The notes beneath the pieces were generated by a model. That model saw nothing but the letters and a program-made list of their open reading frames with translations, searched no databases and was not told the origin of the DNA. Both the position numbers and the translations under genes were made by a program. A stretch of 64,000 bases of DNA, taken from positions 24,627 through 88,626 of the forward strand of contig CAJUMZ010000010.1 in NCBI GenBank assembly GCA_910587665.1, given 5' to 3'. Positions 54,385 to 62,739 of this stretch are shown piece after piece. The stretch's first letter is position 1; every line of letters starts with the position of its first letter. Source of the stretch: an uncultured Muribaculum sp. (GTDB taxonomy: Bacteria > Bacteroidota > Bacteroidia > Bacteroidales > Muribaculaceae).

Positions 54385-55887
54385 ATGAAAACAAATATAT
54401 TTTACATACTGCCCATAGTAACTGTCATGGCTCTTACCTCCTGCCAGGACAAGGACTATGACATCGCGGCTCCCATACTGTCGCCGATCAATGGGAATGA
54501 AATCACCGGCTCACTTGAAGGGAACGATTATGTATGGACATTTCCCACCGACAGCAAGACAGATGTCAATGTGACCATATACCAAGGCAAGACTGTTGTC
54601 TCCAGCGAGACAACAGAAGGCAACACATTCACTCACCAACTTATTGACACCAATATAGAGTACACGTATGTATTCCGCCGTACCGACGGCACAAATCAGT
54701 CGGCAGGTGTTGTCAAGCAATATACACGCCCCGGAGCTTCCAAAATTGCAGGACTGAACATGGCTCAAATCGAGAAAGCTGACGGATATGATGCAATGGT
54801 AAGATGGGATGCTACAACTGACGCGGAAACCATATCTTTTTCCGCCACCGACGGAAATACACTGATTTCGGAAAAGCTGCCGGCATCACAAACCGAATAT
54901 ACCATCAAGGATGTAACATACGGGCAGGAGTGGGCTGTAACCCTGACAGCCAACAACTCCAATGGATATTCGCTGCCGGTAAACGCGTCGCTTAAAATCG
55001 GGAAAACAGCAATAGGATTTTTAAGCGCGTATCCTACTCCGGAAGAATTGACCTCAAACGGGGATGACGATGAAGCATCGGCATGGCTTTGGCTGAAAGA
55101 AGAATATCCCAATGCGGCATACATTTATTTTGGTGATGTGACCTCATCAAGCGTGCTTGATCCATATAGAGTAATATTTTGGCTTCGCGACCTTGAAGGC
55201 GTAGGAGAAGAGGAGATTTGGAATATGCCTCAGGTTGTGACTGAAGCAACCCCTGCCATCGCCGAATGGTATGCTAACGGAGGAAATCTTCTTCTTTGGA
55301 GTCATGCGGTAGTATATATCGGAGATCTGGGTCGCCTTGACAAGGATATGCTCAAAAGTAATGACCATGCCTTTGGAGCCGGGTTCGGCAATATAAACCC
55401 CGACACCTGGTCAATGGCTGTACAGCTTAATCCCGGTGGAAGTTTCAAAAAAGACGCATCATCCCATCCGATTTTCAAAGGACTTGAGATAACGGAAACC
55501 GACCGCACCAAACTTATTAAATTCAAAGGTCCGGGATGGACAGAGGATCACAACTGTGTATTCTTCAATATTCCATCAGTTATCAGCGGCATGGGTAATC
55601 AGGAAGAATCCTGCTATAACGCTTCGGTAAATCAATACGGAATAATACCACTCGGCACATGGGATTCGCAAATTGAATGGGTATCACAGCTCAACGTGTG
55701 GGAATTACAGCAAGGCAACTCTGAATACAAAGGCACTGTGATATGTATAGGCAACGGCGGTTGTGAGTTTTCAATGAGAAATCAAGACGGCACACCTGAT
55801 ATCTCGTCACATCCCAAGAATAATGAATATCAAGACAATGTGCTGACACTTGCCCGTAACTCCATTGAATACTTGAAAACAAGATAA
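54385..55887 (+). CDS. DUF4960 surface lipoprotein (levan-binding type, SusE position)
   Basis: A 500-residue lipoprotein (signal MKTNIFYILPIVTVMALTSC, then QDKDYDIAAPILSP). Two fibronectin/Ig-like domains (about 25-110 and 115-205: YVWTFPTDSKTDVNVTIYQG and a DAMVRWDATTDAETISFSATDG stretch) precede a larger C-terminal domain (about 210-500) with WLWLKEEYPNAAYIYFGDV, EWYANGGNLLLWSHAV and TVICIGNGGCEF. This matches DUF4960 proteins placed after SusD in levan loci, where the B. thetaiotaomicron homologue binds levan. It is the best single hint that the locus targets levan rather than inulin. Confidence 0.85.
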   Translation: MKTNIFYILPIVTVMALTSCQDKDYDIAAPILSPINGNEITGSLEGNDYVWTFPTDSKTDVNVTIYQGKTVVSSETTEGNTFTHQLIDTNIEYTYVFRRTDGTNQSAGVVKQYTRPGASKIAGLNMAQIEKADGYDAMVRWDATTDAETISFSATDGNTLISEKLPASQTEYTIKDVTYGQEWAVTLTANNSNGYSLPVNASLKIGKTAIGFLSAYPTPEELTSNGDDDEASAWLWLKEEYPNAAYIYFGDVTSSSVLDPYRVIFWLRDLEGVGEEEIWNMPQVVTEATPAIAEWYANGGNLLLWSHAVVYIGDLGRLDKDMLKSNDHAFGAGFGNINPDTWSMAVQLNPGGSFKKDASSHPIFKGLEITETDRTKLIKFKGPGWTEDHNCVFFNIPSVISGMGNQEESCYNASVNQYGIIPLGTWDSQIEWVSQLNVWELQQGNSEYKGTVICIGNGGCEFSMRNQDGTPDISSHPKNNEYQDNVLTLARNSIEYLKTR

Positions 55888-55912
55888 TATATTTGATAAA
55901 AGGTTGGTTTTT

Positions 55913-55946
55913 AAGGTTGACCGGTGTGAATCGGTCAACCTTTTTT
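55913..55946 (+). terminator. Terminator of the fructan susCD operon
   Basis: AAGGTTGACCG (55913-55923) pairs perfectly with CGGTCAACCTT (55932-55942) around an 8-base loop and is followed by a run of T. Confidence 0.9.
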
Positions 55947-55996
55947 ATGAGCAGACCGCTTTCAGACCGCCGTACAATACCGGTTGAAGAACCGGA

Positions 55997-56680
55997 TCAA
56001 TCCGGGCAAAATCGGGGTACTTTCAAATGACATCCTTCAGTGCATCGCCCGCACTTGATACAATCGGGGTGAAGAAATCCATCTCCATCATTCCTGCTTT
56101 CATACGGCTTTAGCTGCATAGGGCACACTGCCGAACATAGCTTACATTTTGTAGTACACTTTTCTCCTATTACGATGCGGCGATAGTTGTCGGGCAAATT
56201 GCCTCTACGGGGAGACACCCAAGACGACAATGTCCCCATCGGACAGAACGAGCACCATGTACGAGGAGCATAAATGAACGAAAGAATTACACCTACAATC
56301 GTTGTAATAAGTATAATAGTCCAGAATACGCGCCCCATATCATCCCAATCGCCCCAGGCACGATACATCTGTATGCCGAACATGGTGAAGATAAATAACA
56401 CAATGAAAACGCGGAATCCCACGGTACGGACAAATGCCGGAATAGGTTTGTGAGGTGAGTATTTTGCCAATAGCCGATCATAGAAATTTCCTCGCGGACA
56501 GGCATTACCACACCACCATCTTCCTTTGCGCACGGCAAATGCAACAGGCGCGATCATACAAATTATAGCAATAAAACCGATTATCGGATAAAAGTAACCG
56601 ACAACGAGATATACCAACAGTATCCAATATAGTGGAAATCCTTTTTGCGGGAGGGAGCGGAAAAATTGCTTATGTTCCAT
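55997..56680 (-). CDS. Membrane 4Fe-4S protein, NapH/CcoG-like
   Basis: A 227-residue inner-membrane iron-sulfur protein with four membrane segments (about residues 18-50, 86-105, 118-140). Cysteine motifs: CGNACPRG (about 57-64) and CSFCPMG (about 143-149), the twin CxxxCP motifs of NapH-type proteins, then a ferredoxin-like pair CTTKCKLCSAVCP and CIKCGRCTEGCHLK near the C-terminus. It may pass electrons between the membrane pool and a periplasmic or cytoplasmic partner. It sits downstream of oxyR with its own promoter (56710-56741), so a role in redox homeostasis is likely. No reductase partner is adjacent. Confidence 0.85.
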   Translation of the reverse strand: MEHKQFFRSLPQKGFPLYWILLVYLVVGYFYPIIGFIAIICMIAPVAFAVRKGRWWCGNACPRGNFYDRLLAKYSPHKPIPAFVRTVGFRVFIVLFIFTMFGIQMYRAWGDWDDMGRVFWTIILITTIVGVILSFIYAPRTWCSFCPMGTLSSWVSPRRGNLPDNYRRIVIGEKCTTKCKLCSAVCPMQLKPYESRNDGDGFLHPDCIKCGRCTEGCHLKVPRFCPD

Positions 56681-56709
56681 TTGATTTACAACTCATTATT
56701 TTTGAGAAA

Positions 56710-56741
56710 CAAAGTTACGCAATCACCAGTATCGACACAAA
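56710..56741 (-). promoter_or_regulatory. Promoter of the membrane 4Fe-4S gene
   Basis: On the minus strand TTTG (56741-56738), a 20-base spacer and TAACTTTG (56717-56710) form a perfect Bacteroidetes promoter 30 bases before the ATG. Confidence 0.7.
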
Positions 56742-56774
56742 CTATAAAAACGATATTACAATCGATTGTATCAA

Positions 56775-57701
56775 TCAAAGTTTGATTGGGAATTTTTCAA
56801 GTCTCTTGTCGAGCATTGCAGGAGGGATAACCGTCTTAATAGCATCGGCAATAATATTCAGCAATCGCTCACGCACAAAATTACGATGCACCACAAAAGC
56901 GATCTCACGAACCGGCTCGGGATTGGTCAATGCCCGGACATTGGTCTGCTGGCATTCTTGAAGGAGCGGCACATGAAGTTCAGGAATGATGGCGTATCCC
57001 CCGTTCTCATCGACAATCTTAATAAGAGTCTCAACACTTCCTGCCTCATAGACGGCTTGGCGCGTAGCCTTGTAATTACAAAAGGGGAAAATACCACGAT
57101 TTGGACAATACCCTTCGCGAAGTACCCATGCGCTTTCCACAGGAAGCCTGCCTGTCTGTAAATCCGGTACATTATGAATTGGCTCATCGGGAGATACGTA
57201 TGCCATAAGGCGTTCCTTATAGACCGGTATTTCCAACAATTCACTATTGTTAACCGGCGTAGCCAACAGGGCAACATCAAGTTCCCCTGATTCCAGTTGG
57301 GAAATAAGAGCCGACACCCTTGCCTCTTCAACATGTAATTCAATATCAGGATGATTTATGGATAGGTATTTTAAGACTTTCGGCAACAAATACGGAGCCA
57401 CAGTAGAAATAATGCCGAGTGATACTTTCCCTACCGATTCCCCTTTTCGTGTAGCCACCAACTCCCTGACCTGCGCGGCATTAAGCAACAGTACCTTTGC
57501 GCGGCTAATAATCTCTTCGCCAACAGCGGTCGGTTTCACCGGATGGCTGTTACGGTCAAATATGGTTACATCAAGTTCAAACTCCAATTTTTGAACAAGC
57601 GCCGACAATGTTGATTGCGTGACGCCACACGATTCCGCCGCTTTTGCAAAATGACGGCATTTATCAACCGCCACTATGTATTCCATTTGTTGAAGTGTCA
57701 T
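56775..57701 (-). CDS. oxyR: OxyR-type LysR family peroxide sensor
   Basis: A 308-residue LysR regulator from the ATG at 57701; the in-frame ATG at 57734 lies too close to the operator. The N-terminal winged HTH is MTLQQMEYIVAVDKCRHFAKAAESCGVTQSTLSALVQKLE. The regulatory domain has cysteines exactly at 199 and 208 (LREGYCPNRGIFPFCNYK), the E. coli OxyR redox pair, so disulfide-based peroxide sensing is strongly supported. The divergent gene is a small ferredoxin, and an ATAG-N7-CTAT palindrome lies between them. It likely controls itself, the ferredoxin and perhaps rubrerythrin. A palindrome CAATCAAA-G-TTTGATTG lies at the end of the coding region. Confidence 0.88.
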   Translation of the reverse strand: MTLQQMEYIVAVDKCRHFAKAAESCGVTQSTLSALVQKLEFELDVTIFDRNSHPVKPTAVGEEIISRAKVLLLNAAQVRELVATRKGESVGKVSLGIISTVAPYLLPKVLKYLSINHPDIELHVEEARVSALISQLESGELDVALLATPVNNSELLEIPVYKERLMAYVSPDEPIHNVPDLQTGRLPVESAWVLREGYCPNRGIFPFCNYKATRQAVYEAGSVETLIKIVDENGGYAIIPELHVPLLQECQQTNVRALTNPEPVREIAFVVHRNFVRERLLNIIADAIKTVIPPAMLDKRLEKFPIKL

Positions 57702-57736
57702 ATAACAGGGGTTTGTTCGATATTTTCGATACAAAA

Positions 57737-57751
57737 ATAGACAAAATCTAT
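57737..57751. promoter_or_regulatory. OxyR-type operator between oxyR and ferredoxin
   Basis: ATAGACAAAATCTAT is a perfect ATAG-N7-CTAT palindrome, the half-site form known for E. coli OxyR. It lies 36 bases from the oxyR ATG and upstream of the ferredoxin -7 element. Confidence 0.6.
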
Positions 57752-57774
57752 TTCTTCAAACAGAATTATTGCGC

Positions 57775-57782
57775 TAATTTTG
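57775..57782 (+). promoter_or_regulatory. -7 element of the ferredoxin gene
   Basis: TAATTTTG stands 17 bases before the ATG at 57800, with TTTC in place of TTTG about 20 bases upstream, next to the OxyR-type palindrome. Confidence 0.55.
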
Positions 57783-57799
57783 TGAAAAAATATACAACT

Positions 57800-57994
57800 A
57801 TGATACAAGTAAACAAGGAGATATGCCCCCACAACCATATTTGTCCGCTAATTAAAGCATGTCCGGTCGGAGCTATATCACAGGATTCCAACGGTTTCCC
57901 CACGATTGACTACAATATCTGCATAGAGTGTGGCAAATGCGTGAGAAAATGCCCGATGAAAGCAATGGAACAAATAGAAGAGAGCAAATCATAG
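57800..57994 (+). CDS. Small 4Fe-4S ferredoxin
   Basis: A 64-residue protein from the ATG at 57800; the longer open frame crosses the promoter and the oxyR start. It contains CPHNHICPLIKACPVGAIS and CIECGKCVRKCPMKAM. The second motif is a canonical CxxCxxCxxxCP cluster site, and the first is the spaced variant (Cx5Cx5CP) usual in this Bacteroidetes ferredoxin group. It is divergent from oxyR across 98 bases that hold an OxyR-type palindrome. It is probably a peroxide-inducible electron carrier; its partner is not identified. Confidence 0.88.
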   Translation: MIQVNKEICPHNHICPLIKACPVGAISQDSNGFPTIDYNICIECGKCVRKCPMKAMEQIEESKS

Positions 57995-58039
57995 TGCGCC
58001 GACACGGATGCACCATGGCTGACAGCCATTTTCCGAGGG

Positions 58040-58975
58040 CTACTTCAATTCTATTTCCTTTGGATCCACGATCCCGTGAAGTATGGCAAATATAGTGAGC
58101 GCCGCCGTGGAATGTATATTCAGCTTGGCACTGATGTTTTTACGATAAGTCGTGATTGTATGAAACGAGAGGGAAAGCCTGTCAGCGATTTCCTTATTGG
58201 CAAGCCCATGTGCTACCAAGCGTATTATGTCTTTCTCCCGCGGGCTTAATTCCTGATTACTGTAGGCCGGTGCCTTTTTATTTCCATTCGTCGTATACGT
58301 CTCCTTTTCAAGAGCCTCCACTGTAGGGACAAGGAGCAGATTCTCAATCTCACAATGAGTCACGAGATCCTCACCGCAAGCCGATATATTGAACAGGGCG
58401 CGGTTGAGCATCCTTGTGTTGGGCATCGCATAATGTTGCAGGAAGATATCCTTGAGTTCATTGAGCTTAGACACAACCGACTCGTGCTTTGAGGCAAAAT
58501 CAGCTATCTTAAAATCCTTGGTCAGATTGCCTTTCAACAAGTCTTCAATGTAGGGGAAAACGATACGATTCTCGTAATCCATGTGACTGTATACCTCATC
58601 GGCATATTCATCAAAAAACCGGATGATATGTACCGCCACATCATCAAGTCTCTGCTGATGAACGGCACTGACAAGGGTCTCGCGTATATCGGGGAGCCGG
58701 AAGTCCAATATATAGGAGTGAGCCTCCCTCAGGTAAGACAAAAGGGTCGGTAATTCTATTTCACTTGTCGAGAAACGTTTGCCACTTATAAGATTTGCAA
58801 TCGCGAGAAATGTAGGGCAATCAATGCCTTTTTCCTCGCAAATCTCGCAGACGGTTCGTTCCCCGAAGCCGAACGGTATATTAAAGCGGTTGAGCACCAA
58901 CAACAATTGATTATTATCCTCAACCAAATCCCGGACCTTATCGGTAGCCAAGTATTTTATCGATGACTTTATCAT
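58040..58975 (-). CDS. Hemerythrin-domain LuxR-type transcription regulator
   Basis: A 311-residue protein from the ATG at 58975. Residues about 10-60 resemble the ScdA/DUF542 type N-terminal segment (NNQLLLVLNRFNIPFGFGERTVCEICEEKGID). Residues about 75-220 form a hemerythrin-like helical bundle with candidate di-iron ligands H86, H131-x3-E135, H164 and H207-x3-E211. Residues about 243-300 are a LuxR HTH (LSPREKDIIRLVAHGLANKEIADRLSLSFHTITTYRKNI). A metal-bound O2/NO-responsive domain fused to a DNA-binding domain suggests a one-component gas or redox sensor. Its targets are unknown; ferredoxin and the CMD-cupin genes are neighbours. Confidence 0.8.
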   Translation of the reverse strand: MIKSSIKYLATDKVRDLVEDNNQLLLVLNRFNIPFGFGERTVCEICEEKGIDCPTFLAIANLISGKRFSTSEIELPTLLSYLREAHSYILDFRLPDIRETLVSAVHQQRLDDVAVHIIRFFDEYADEVYSHMDYENRIVFPYIEDLLKGNLTKDFKIADFASKHESVVSKLNELKDIFLQHYAMPNTRMLNRALFNISACGEDLVTHCEIENLLLVPTVEALEKETYTTNGNKKAPAYSNQELSPREKDIIRLVAHGLANKEIADRLSLSFHTITTYRKNISAKLNIHSTAALTIFAILHGIVDPKEIELK

Positions 58976-59162
58976 AATCCAGCCGCTCCTTGTGAACGGC
59001 ACCACAAAATTACTCCAAAAAATCCAATATCGCCATACCTAAAAATAGGGGGCAGCAGATTCTTATACGCCTATATGATGAATATTTAGAGCTTATTGAG
59101 AGCAATCATTTTGCGATGTACTAAGTAATTGTTGAGGAGAGACAAGAGGAGGCTTATATCTG

Positions 59163-59984
59163 TTATTTTAGTTGATTGTATTCTTCGTCGGTGACAGGTT
59201 CAAGCCATTCGTTGGTGGCGTTTTCGCCGGGTATCTCGAAAGCGAGATGGGCAAACCAGCTGTCGGCGGCAGCCCCGTGCCAGTGCTTGACATTGGCTGG
59301 GATATGGATTACCGTACCTGGCAGTATCTCCTGTGCGGGTTTTCCTTCCTCCTGATACCAACCACGACCGGCAACGCCTACAAGCATCTGACCGCCGCCG
59401 CTTGTGGCACGATGTATATGCCAGTTGTTGCGGCAACCCGGCTCAAAGGTGACATTAGAAAATGGTATCTGTGAGTCGGAAATGCGGGCAAGGTAACTGT
59501 TGCCCTGAAAGTATTTGGCGTATGCCGTGTTCGGTTCGCCGATCGGGAATATCATCGAGCGTTGGAATGCTGCTTTAGCATCATCCCCCTTTATATCGTC
59601 GTTCCACACATTTTTTGCAAGATTGAATGCCGCCCATGCTTTAGGCCATCCGGCATAAAATGCGATATGTGTGATGATCTCCGCTATCTCCGTGCGTGTT
59701 ATTCCATTCTTTTTCGCCTCCTGAAGATGGAATGTCAGCGAATTGTCAGTTATGCCCTGACTGATAAGCGACGTGATTGTAACGAGACTTCGGTCACGCA
59801 GTGAAAGAAGATCGTTGCGGCTCCATACCTCACCAAAAAGGATGTCATCATTGAGGTGCGCGAACTCCGGCGCAAATTCTCCGAGTTGCTGACGACCGGC
59901 TGTCTGTACTATCTTTTGCTGTGCCATAATATCGGTTGTTAAAAAGCTTAATAACAGTATAGCGATTAACTTATTTATAGTCAT
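59163..59984 (-). CDS. Exported carboxymuconolactone decarboxylase-like/cupin fusion
   Basis: A 273-residue protein with a cleavable signal peptide (MTINKLIAILLLSFLTTDIMAQQ). Residues about 30-125 form an AhpD/CMD-like domain (WSRNDLLSLRDRSLVTITSLISQG, TEIAEIITHIAFYAGWPKAWAAF) that lacks the CxxC pair of AhpD. Residues about 165-260 form a cupin with metal ligands in NNWHIHRATSGGGQ and VIHIPANVKHWHGA. The two domains are often fused in gut bacteria next to flavodoxin and hydrolase genes. It overlaps the upstream hydrolase by 4 bases, so the two are translated together. Substrate is unknown. Confidence 0.85.
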   Translation of the reverse strand: MTINKLIAILLLSFLTTDIMAQQKIVQTAGRQQLGEFAPEFAHLNDDILFGEVWSRNDLLSLRDRSLVTITSLISQGITDNSLTFHLQEAKKNGITRTEIAEIITHIAFYAGWPKAWAAFNLAKNVWNDDIKGDDAKAAFQRSMIFPIGEPNTAYAKYFQGNSYLARISDSQIPFSNVTFEPGCRNNWHIHRATSGGGQMLVGVAGRGWYQEEGKPAQEILPGTVIHIPANVKHWHGAAADSWFAHLAFEIPGENATNEWLEPVTDEEYNQLK

Positions 59985-61039
59985 TTCAGATTTTCTTTGA
60001 AGAATGTCTCTATTTCATCATAGGGGATAACCTCAAGATTATCATATAGGTCGGTATGAGTTGCGCCGGGAATAATCAACAGACGCTTGTTATCGCCTTT
60101 GAGTTTCACAAACACATTCTCACTGAAATATCGTGAGTGTGCTTTCTCACCGTGAATCAGCATTACAGGGGTAGCAATCTCTCCCGCAAATGTATCGAGC
60201 GGAGTGTTGATGAACGACAACGGAGTGGTCTTTGTCCAACCGGTCGAGCAAGCCGGAGCACGGTTGATATAGCCGCGTTCAGGCGACATATAGTAATCCC
60301 AATAGTCAAGCATGAATTGCGGGGCGTCGACCGGTCTCTCTTTCGGAAATCCTCCTATATATTCGGGGATGCCGTTGCGGGTATCTGAAATACGTTGGGC
60401 ATTTAGTGCTGTCTTTGTCCTGTTCAGATCGGTTGCTGATACGGGGGCAAACTGATATCCATTGTGCATCTGTTCACTCATGTTATACATGGTGGAGGTT
60501 ACTGTCGCCTTTATCCGGGTGTCGATTGCGGCTGCGTTTATTGCCATGCCTCCCCACCCGCAAATGCCGATTATGCCTATGCTGTCGGCATCTACTTCCG
60601 TCAGTGTGGCAAGATAGTCAATCGCGGCTGAAAAATCCTCCGTGTTTATATCAGGCGACGCCGTGTTGCGGGGATAGCCGCCACTTTCTCCTGTAAAGGA
60701 TGGATCAAACGCCAACGTTACAAACCCTCGTTCAGCCATTGCCTGTGCATAGCGACCTGACACCTGCTCCTTGACCGCACCGAAAGGTCCGGCTACCGCT
60801 ATGGCGGCGCTTTTGCCGTCGATGCCATTCGGTTCATAAAGGTCGGCGGCGAGTGTTATGCCAAAGCGGTTTTGAAAAGTGACTTTCCTATGATTCACTT
60901 TGTCACTTTTGGGAAACTTTTTGTCCCATGCCTGAGTAAGTTTCAAATCTTCCATATAGTATCCGTTGGATTGTTGTGCTGATATTTCTCCACACAGCGA
61001 TAATGCCGCCAGTGCGATTGTAAATAAATTCAATTTCAT
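59981..61039 (-). CDS. Exported alpha/beta hydrolase with cysteine nucleophile
   Basis: A 352-residue protein with signal peptide MKLNLFTIALAALSLCGEISAQ. The alpha/beta-hydrolase fold shows ITLAADLYEP, the oxyanion region VAGPFGAVKEQ, and the nucleophile elbow GIIGICGWGGMA, where the usual serine is C160, as in dienelactone-hydrolase-like enzymes. The late acid lies near HGEKAHSRY and the histidine in PGATHTDLYD. It is the first gene of the two-gene operon with the CMD-cupin protein and divergent from an AraC regulator, so inducible control by that regulator is likely. A role in processing reactive or lactone-type compounds is a guess from family and context. Confidence 0.85.
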   Translation of the reverse strand: MKLNLFTIALAALSLCGEISAQQSNGYYMEDLKLTQAWDKKFPKSDKVNHRKVTFQNRFGITLAADLYEPNGIDGKSAAIAVAGPFGAVKEQVSGRYAQAMAERGFVTLAFDPSFTGESGGYPRNTASPDINTEDFSAAIDYLATLTEVDADSIGIIGICGWGGMAINAAAIDTRIKATVTSTMYNMSEQMHNGYQFAPVSATDLNRTKTALNAQRISDTRNGIPEYIGGFPKERPVDAPQFMLDYWDYYMSPERGYINRAPACSTGWTKTTPLSFINTPLDTFAGEIATPVMLIHGEKAHSRYFSENVFVKLKGDNKRLLIIPGATHTDLYDNLEVIPYDEIETFFKENLK

Positions 61040-61153
61040 GATGTAAAATTATATCGGATAATTCTGACCCGAAAACCCGTTTTAAGGTAGTTATAACCTT
61101 TTTTCAGTATCAGGGTCAATCCGAATTATTGGTTATTTTTACCCGAACAGGGA

Positions 61154-61185
61154 TTTCCATGCAGCACTGTTTTTTAGTAATTTTG
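61154..61185 (+). promoter_or_regulatory. Promoter of the AraC-flavodoxin operon
   Basis: TTTC (61154-61157), a 20-base spacer and TAATTTTG (61178-61185) lie 19 bases before the AraC start. The intergenic region to the divergent hydrolase also holds TGACCC and GGGTCA about 40 bases apart, a possible operator. Confidence 0.55.
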
Positions 61186-61204
61186 CACTTAAAATCAAGC
61201 GGCT

Positions 61205-62104
61205 ATGGCAAATGAAGTAAAAATAGACACAATCCGTCAGTTTAACGACCACTACGGTTTTGAACACCTTAACCCGATGATTACCGTAGGACACTATAAA
61301 GGTGATCCGAAACCGGGTGCCACGACATATCAATTCGGAGTATACGCCATTTATATAAAGGAGACCAAAGGCTGTGAGCTGAACTATGGACTTACCAGAT
61401 ATGATTTCGACGAGATGACCGTCACCTCATTCGCCCCCGGACAAAAGGTCACGGCCATAGTGGATGACACCAAGAAACAGCCCCGGTGGACTGTGCTTGC
61501 CTTCCATCCCGATTTCCTGACAAGGACATCTCTGGGGCGCAAGATGTCGTCATACGGTTATTTCTCTTATAACAGCAACGAGGCGTTGCACCTGTCGAAG
61601 GAGGAAGTAGAGCTGCTCGGAGCGGTTCTGTCGCTTATAGAAAGGGAGATGCGTCACGCTATCGACCGCCATTCCCGCACTATCATCATATCCCATATTG
61701 AGGTGTTCCTTGATTACTGCCTCCGCTTCTATGAACGACAGTTCTATACCCGCGAGATAATCAACAGCTCCATTATGGATCGATTCAATGCCGTGCTTGA
61801 TGAGTATATGGCAAAAGATATACGGGAGAAGGGACTGCCGACGGTTGCATATTTTGCCGACTCTCTCAACCTGTCGGCCGGGTATTTCGGAGAACTGGTA
61901 AAAAACACTACAGGCAGCAATGCAAAAGACGTGATTGCCGAAAGGCTTGTATGTGCAGCCAGGGAGCTTCTTAACGACATGACGCTCTCCGTGACGCAGG
62001 TGGGCGATATGCTCGGATTCGAGTATCCGCAGCACTTTGTACGCTTCTTCAAGCGCCGCACGGGTCACACACCAAAAGAATACAGGACAATAACACTCAA
62101 CTAA
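61205..62104 (+). CDS. AraC family transcription regulator
   Basis: A 299-residue regulator with an N-terminal cupin-like sensor part (about 1-160) and two helix-turn-helix motifs at the C-terminus: LPTVAYFADSLNLSAGYFGELVKNTTG followed by ARELLNDMTLSVTQVGDMLGFEYPQHFVRFFKRRTGHTPKEYR. Divergent from the hydrolase/CMD-cupin operon and 2 bases before the flavodoxin gene, it likely controls both. In many gut bacteria an AraC protein is paired with flavodoxin and reductase genes in electrophile or quinone response loci. Confidence 0.92.
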   Translation: MANEVKIDTIRQFNDHYGFEHLNPMITVGHYKGDPKPGATTYQFGVYAIYIKETKGCELNYGLTRYDFDEMTVTSFAPGQKVTAIVDDTKKQPRWTVLAFHPDFLTRTSLGRKMSSYGYFSYNSNEALHLSKEEVELLGAVLSLIEREMRHAIDRHSRTIIISHIEVFLDYCLRFYERQFYTREIINSSIMDRFNAVLDEYMAKDIREKGLPTVAYFADSLNLSAGYFGELVKNTTGSNAKDVIAERLVCAARELLNDMTLSVTQVGDMLGFEYPQHFVRFFKRRTGHTPKEYRTITLN

Positions 62105-62106
62105 GA

Positions 62107-62739
62107 ATGAAGACAATCATAAAAATACTGCTCGTTATGGCAACCATAATGACCGCATCATGCGGGAACGCGGAGAGCCCCACAGAGTCCGGCAACGGCA
62201 AGACCCTTATCGTGTTTTACAGCTTTACCGGCAACTGTGAGGCAATCGTAAATACTCTCCGTTCACAAATCAATGCCGATGTGGTTGAAATATGGCCCGC
62301 AGAAGAAGGGCTTGACTATTCCGCCGACAACTATGCTATCGGAAGTGCATTGATTGCGGCTATCCGCGAGAATCCTGACAAGGCGGAATCTTATCCAACC
62401 ATCAAACCCGTCGACGTCAATCTTGAAGAATATTCCTCAATCATTGTTGTGGCACCGCTGTGGTGGGACAATATGGCAGCTCCATTACAGGCTTATCTTT
62501 TCCATAACGGTGAAAAAATGTCCGGAAAGCATATCGGGCTTATAGTGTCGAGCTGGTCAAGCGGGATAGACGATGTAGTAGCAGATGCCCACCGTCTTAT
62601 CCCCGGAGGCAGATTCTTCATCAAACCGCTCTGGATCAATCATACCGGACAGTCAAATCGCGACAATCTCATATCTGCTTGGCTCAATGAGATTGACTAT
62701 TCAGCAATAGCGTCATATGACATAAACGTTCTCAGATAG
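62107..62739 (+). CDS. Exported flavodoxin-like lipoprotein
   Basis: A 210-residue protein whose signal peptide ends TASCGN, a lipobox-like cysteine near residue 19, so it is probably lipid-anchored outside the cytoplasm. The flavodoxin fold is clear: LIVFYSFTGNCEAIVNTL is the FMN-phosphate loop (S/T-x-TGN pattern), IIVVAPLWWDNMAAPLQAYL follows the Wx flavin-stacking strand, and GLIVSSWSSGIDDV is the third loop. An exported flavodoxin is unusual compared with the cytoplasmic electron carriers, though it is known in Bacteroidetes. It follows the AraC gene by 2 bases and overlaps the convergent AraC gene by 8. Confidence 0.88.
   Translation: MKTIIKILLVMATIMTASCGNAESPTESGNGKTLIVFYSFTGNCEAIVNTLRSQINADVVEIWPAEEGLDYSADNYAIGSALIAAIRENPDKAESYPTIKPVDVNLEEYSSIIVVAPLWWDNMAAPLQAYLFHNGEKMSGKHIGLIVSSWSSGIDDVVADAHRLIPGGRFFIKPLWINHTGQSNRDNLISAWLNEIDYSAIASYDINVLR

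Noticed and set aside
57644..57799. Longer ferredoxin start at 57644
   Set aside because: It would place the N-terminus inside the oxyR coding start, the OxyR-type operator and the promoter. The ATG at 57800 gives the normal ferredoxin start.
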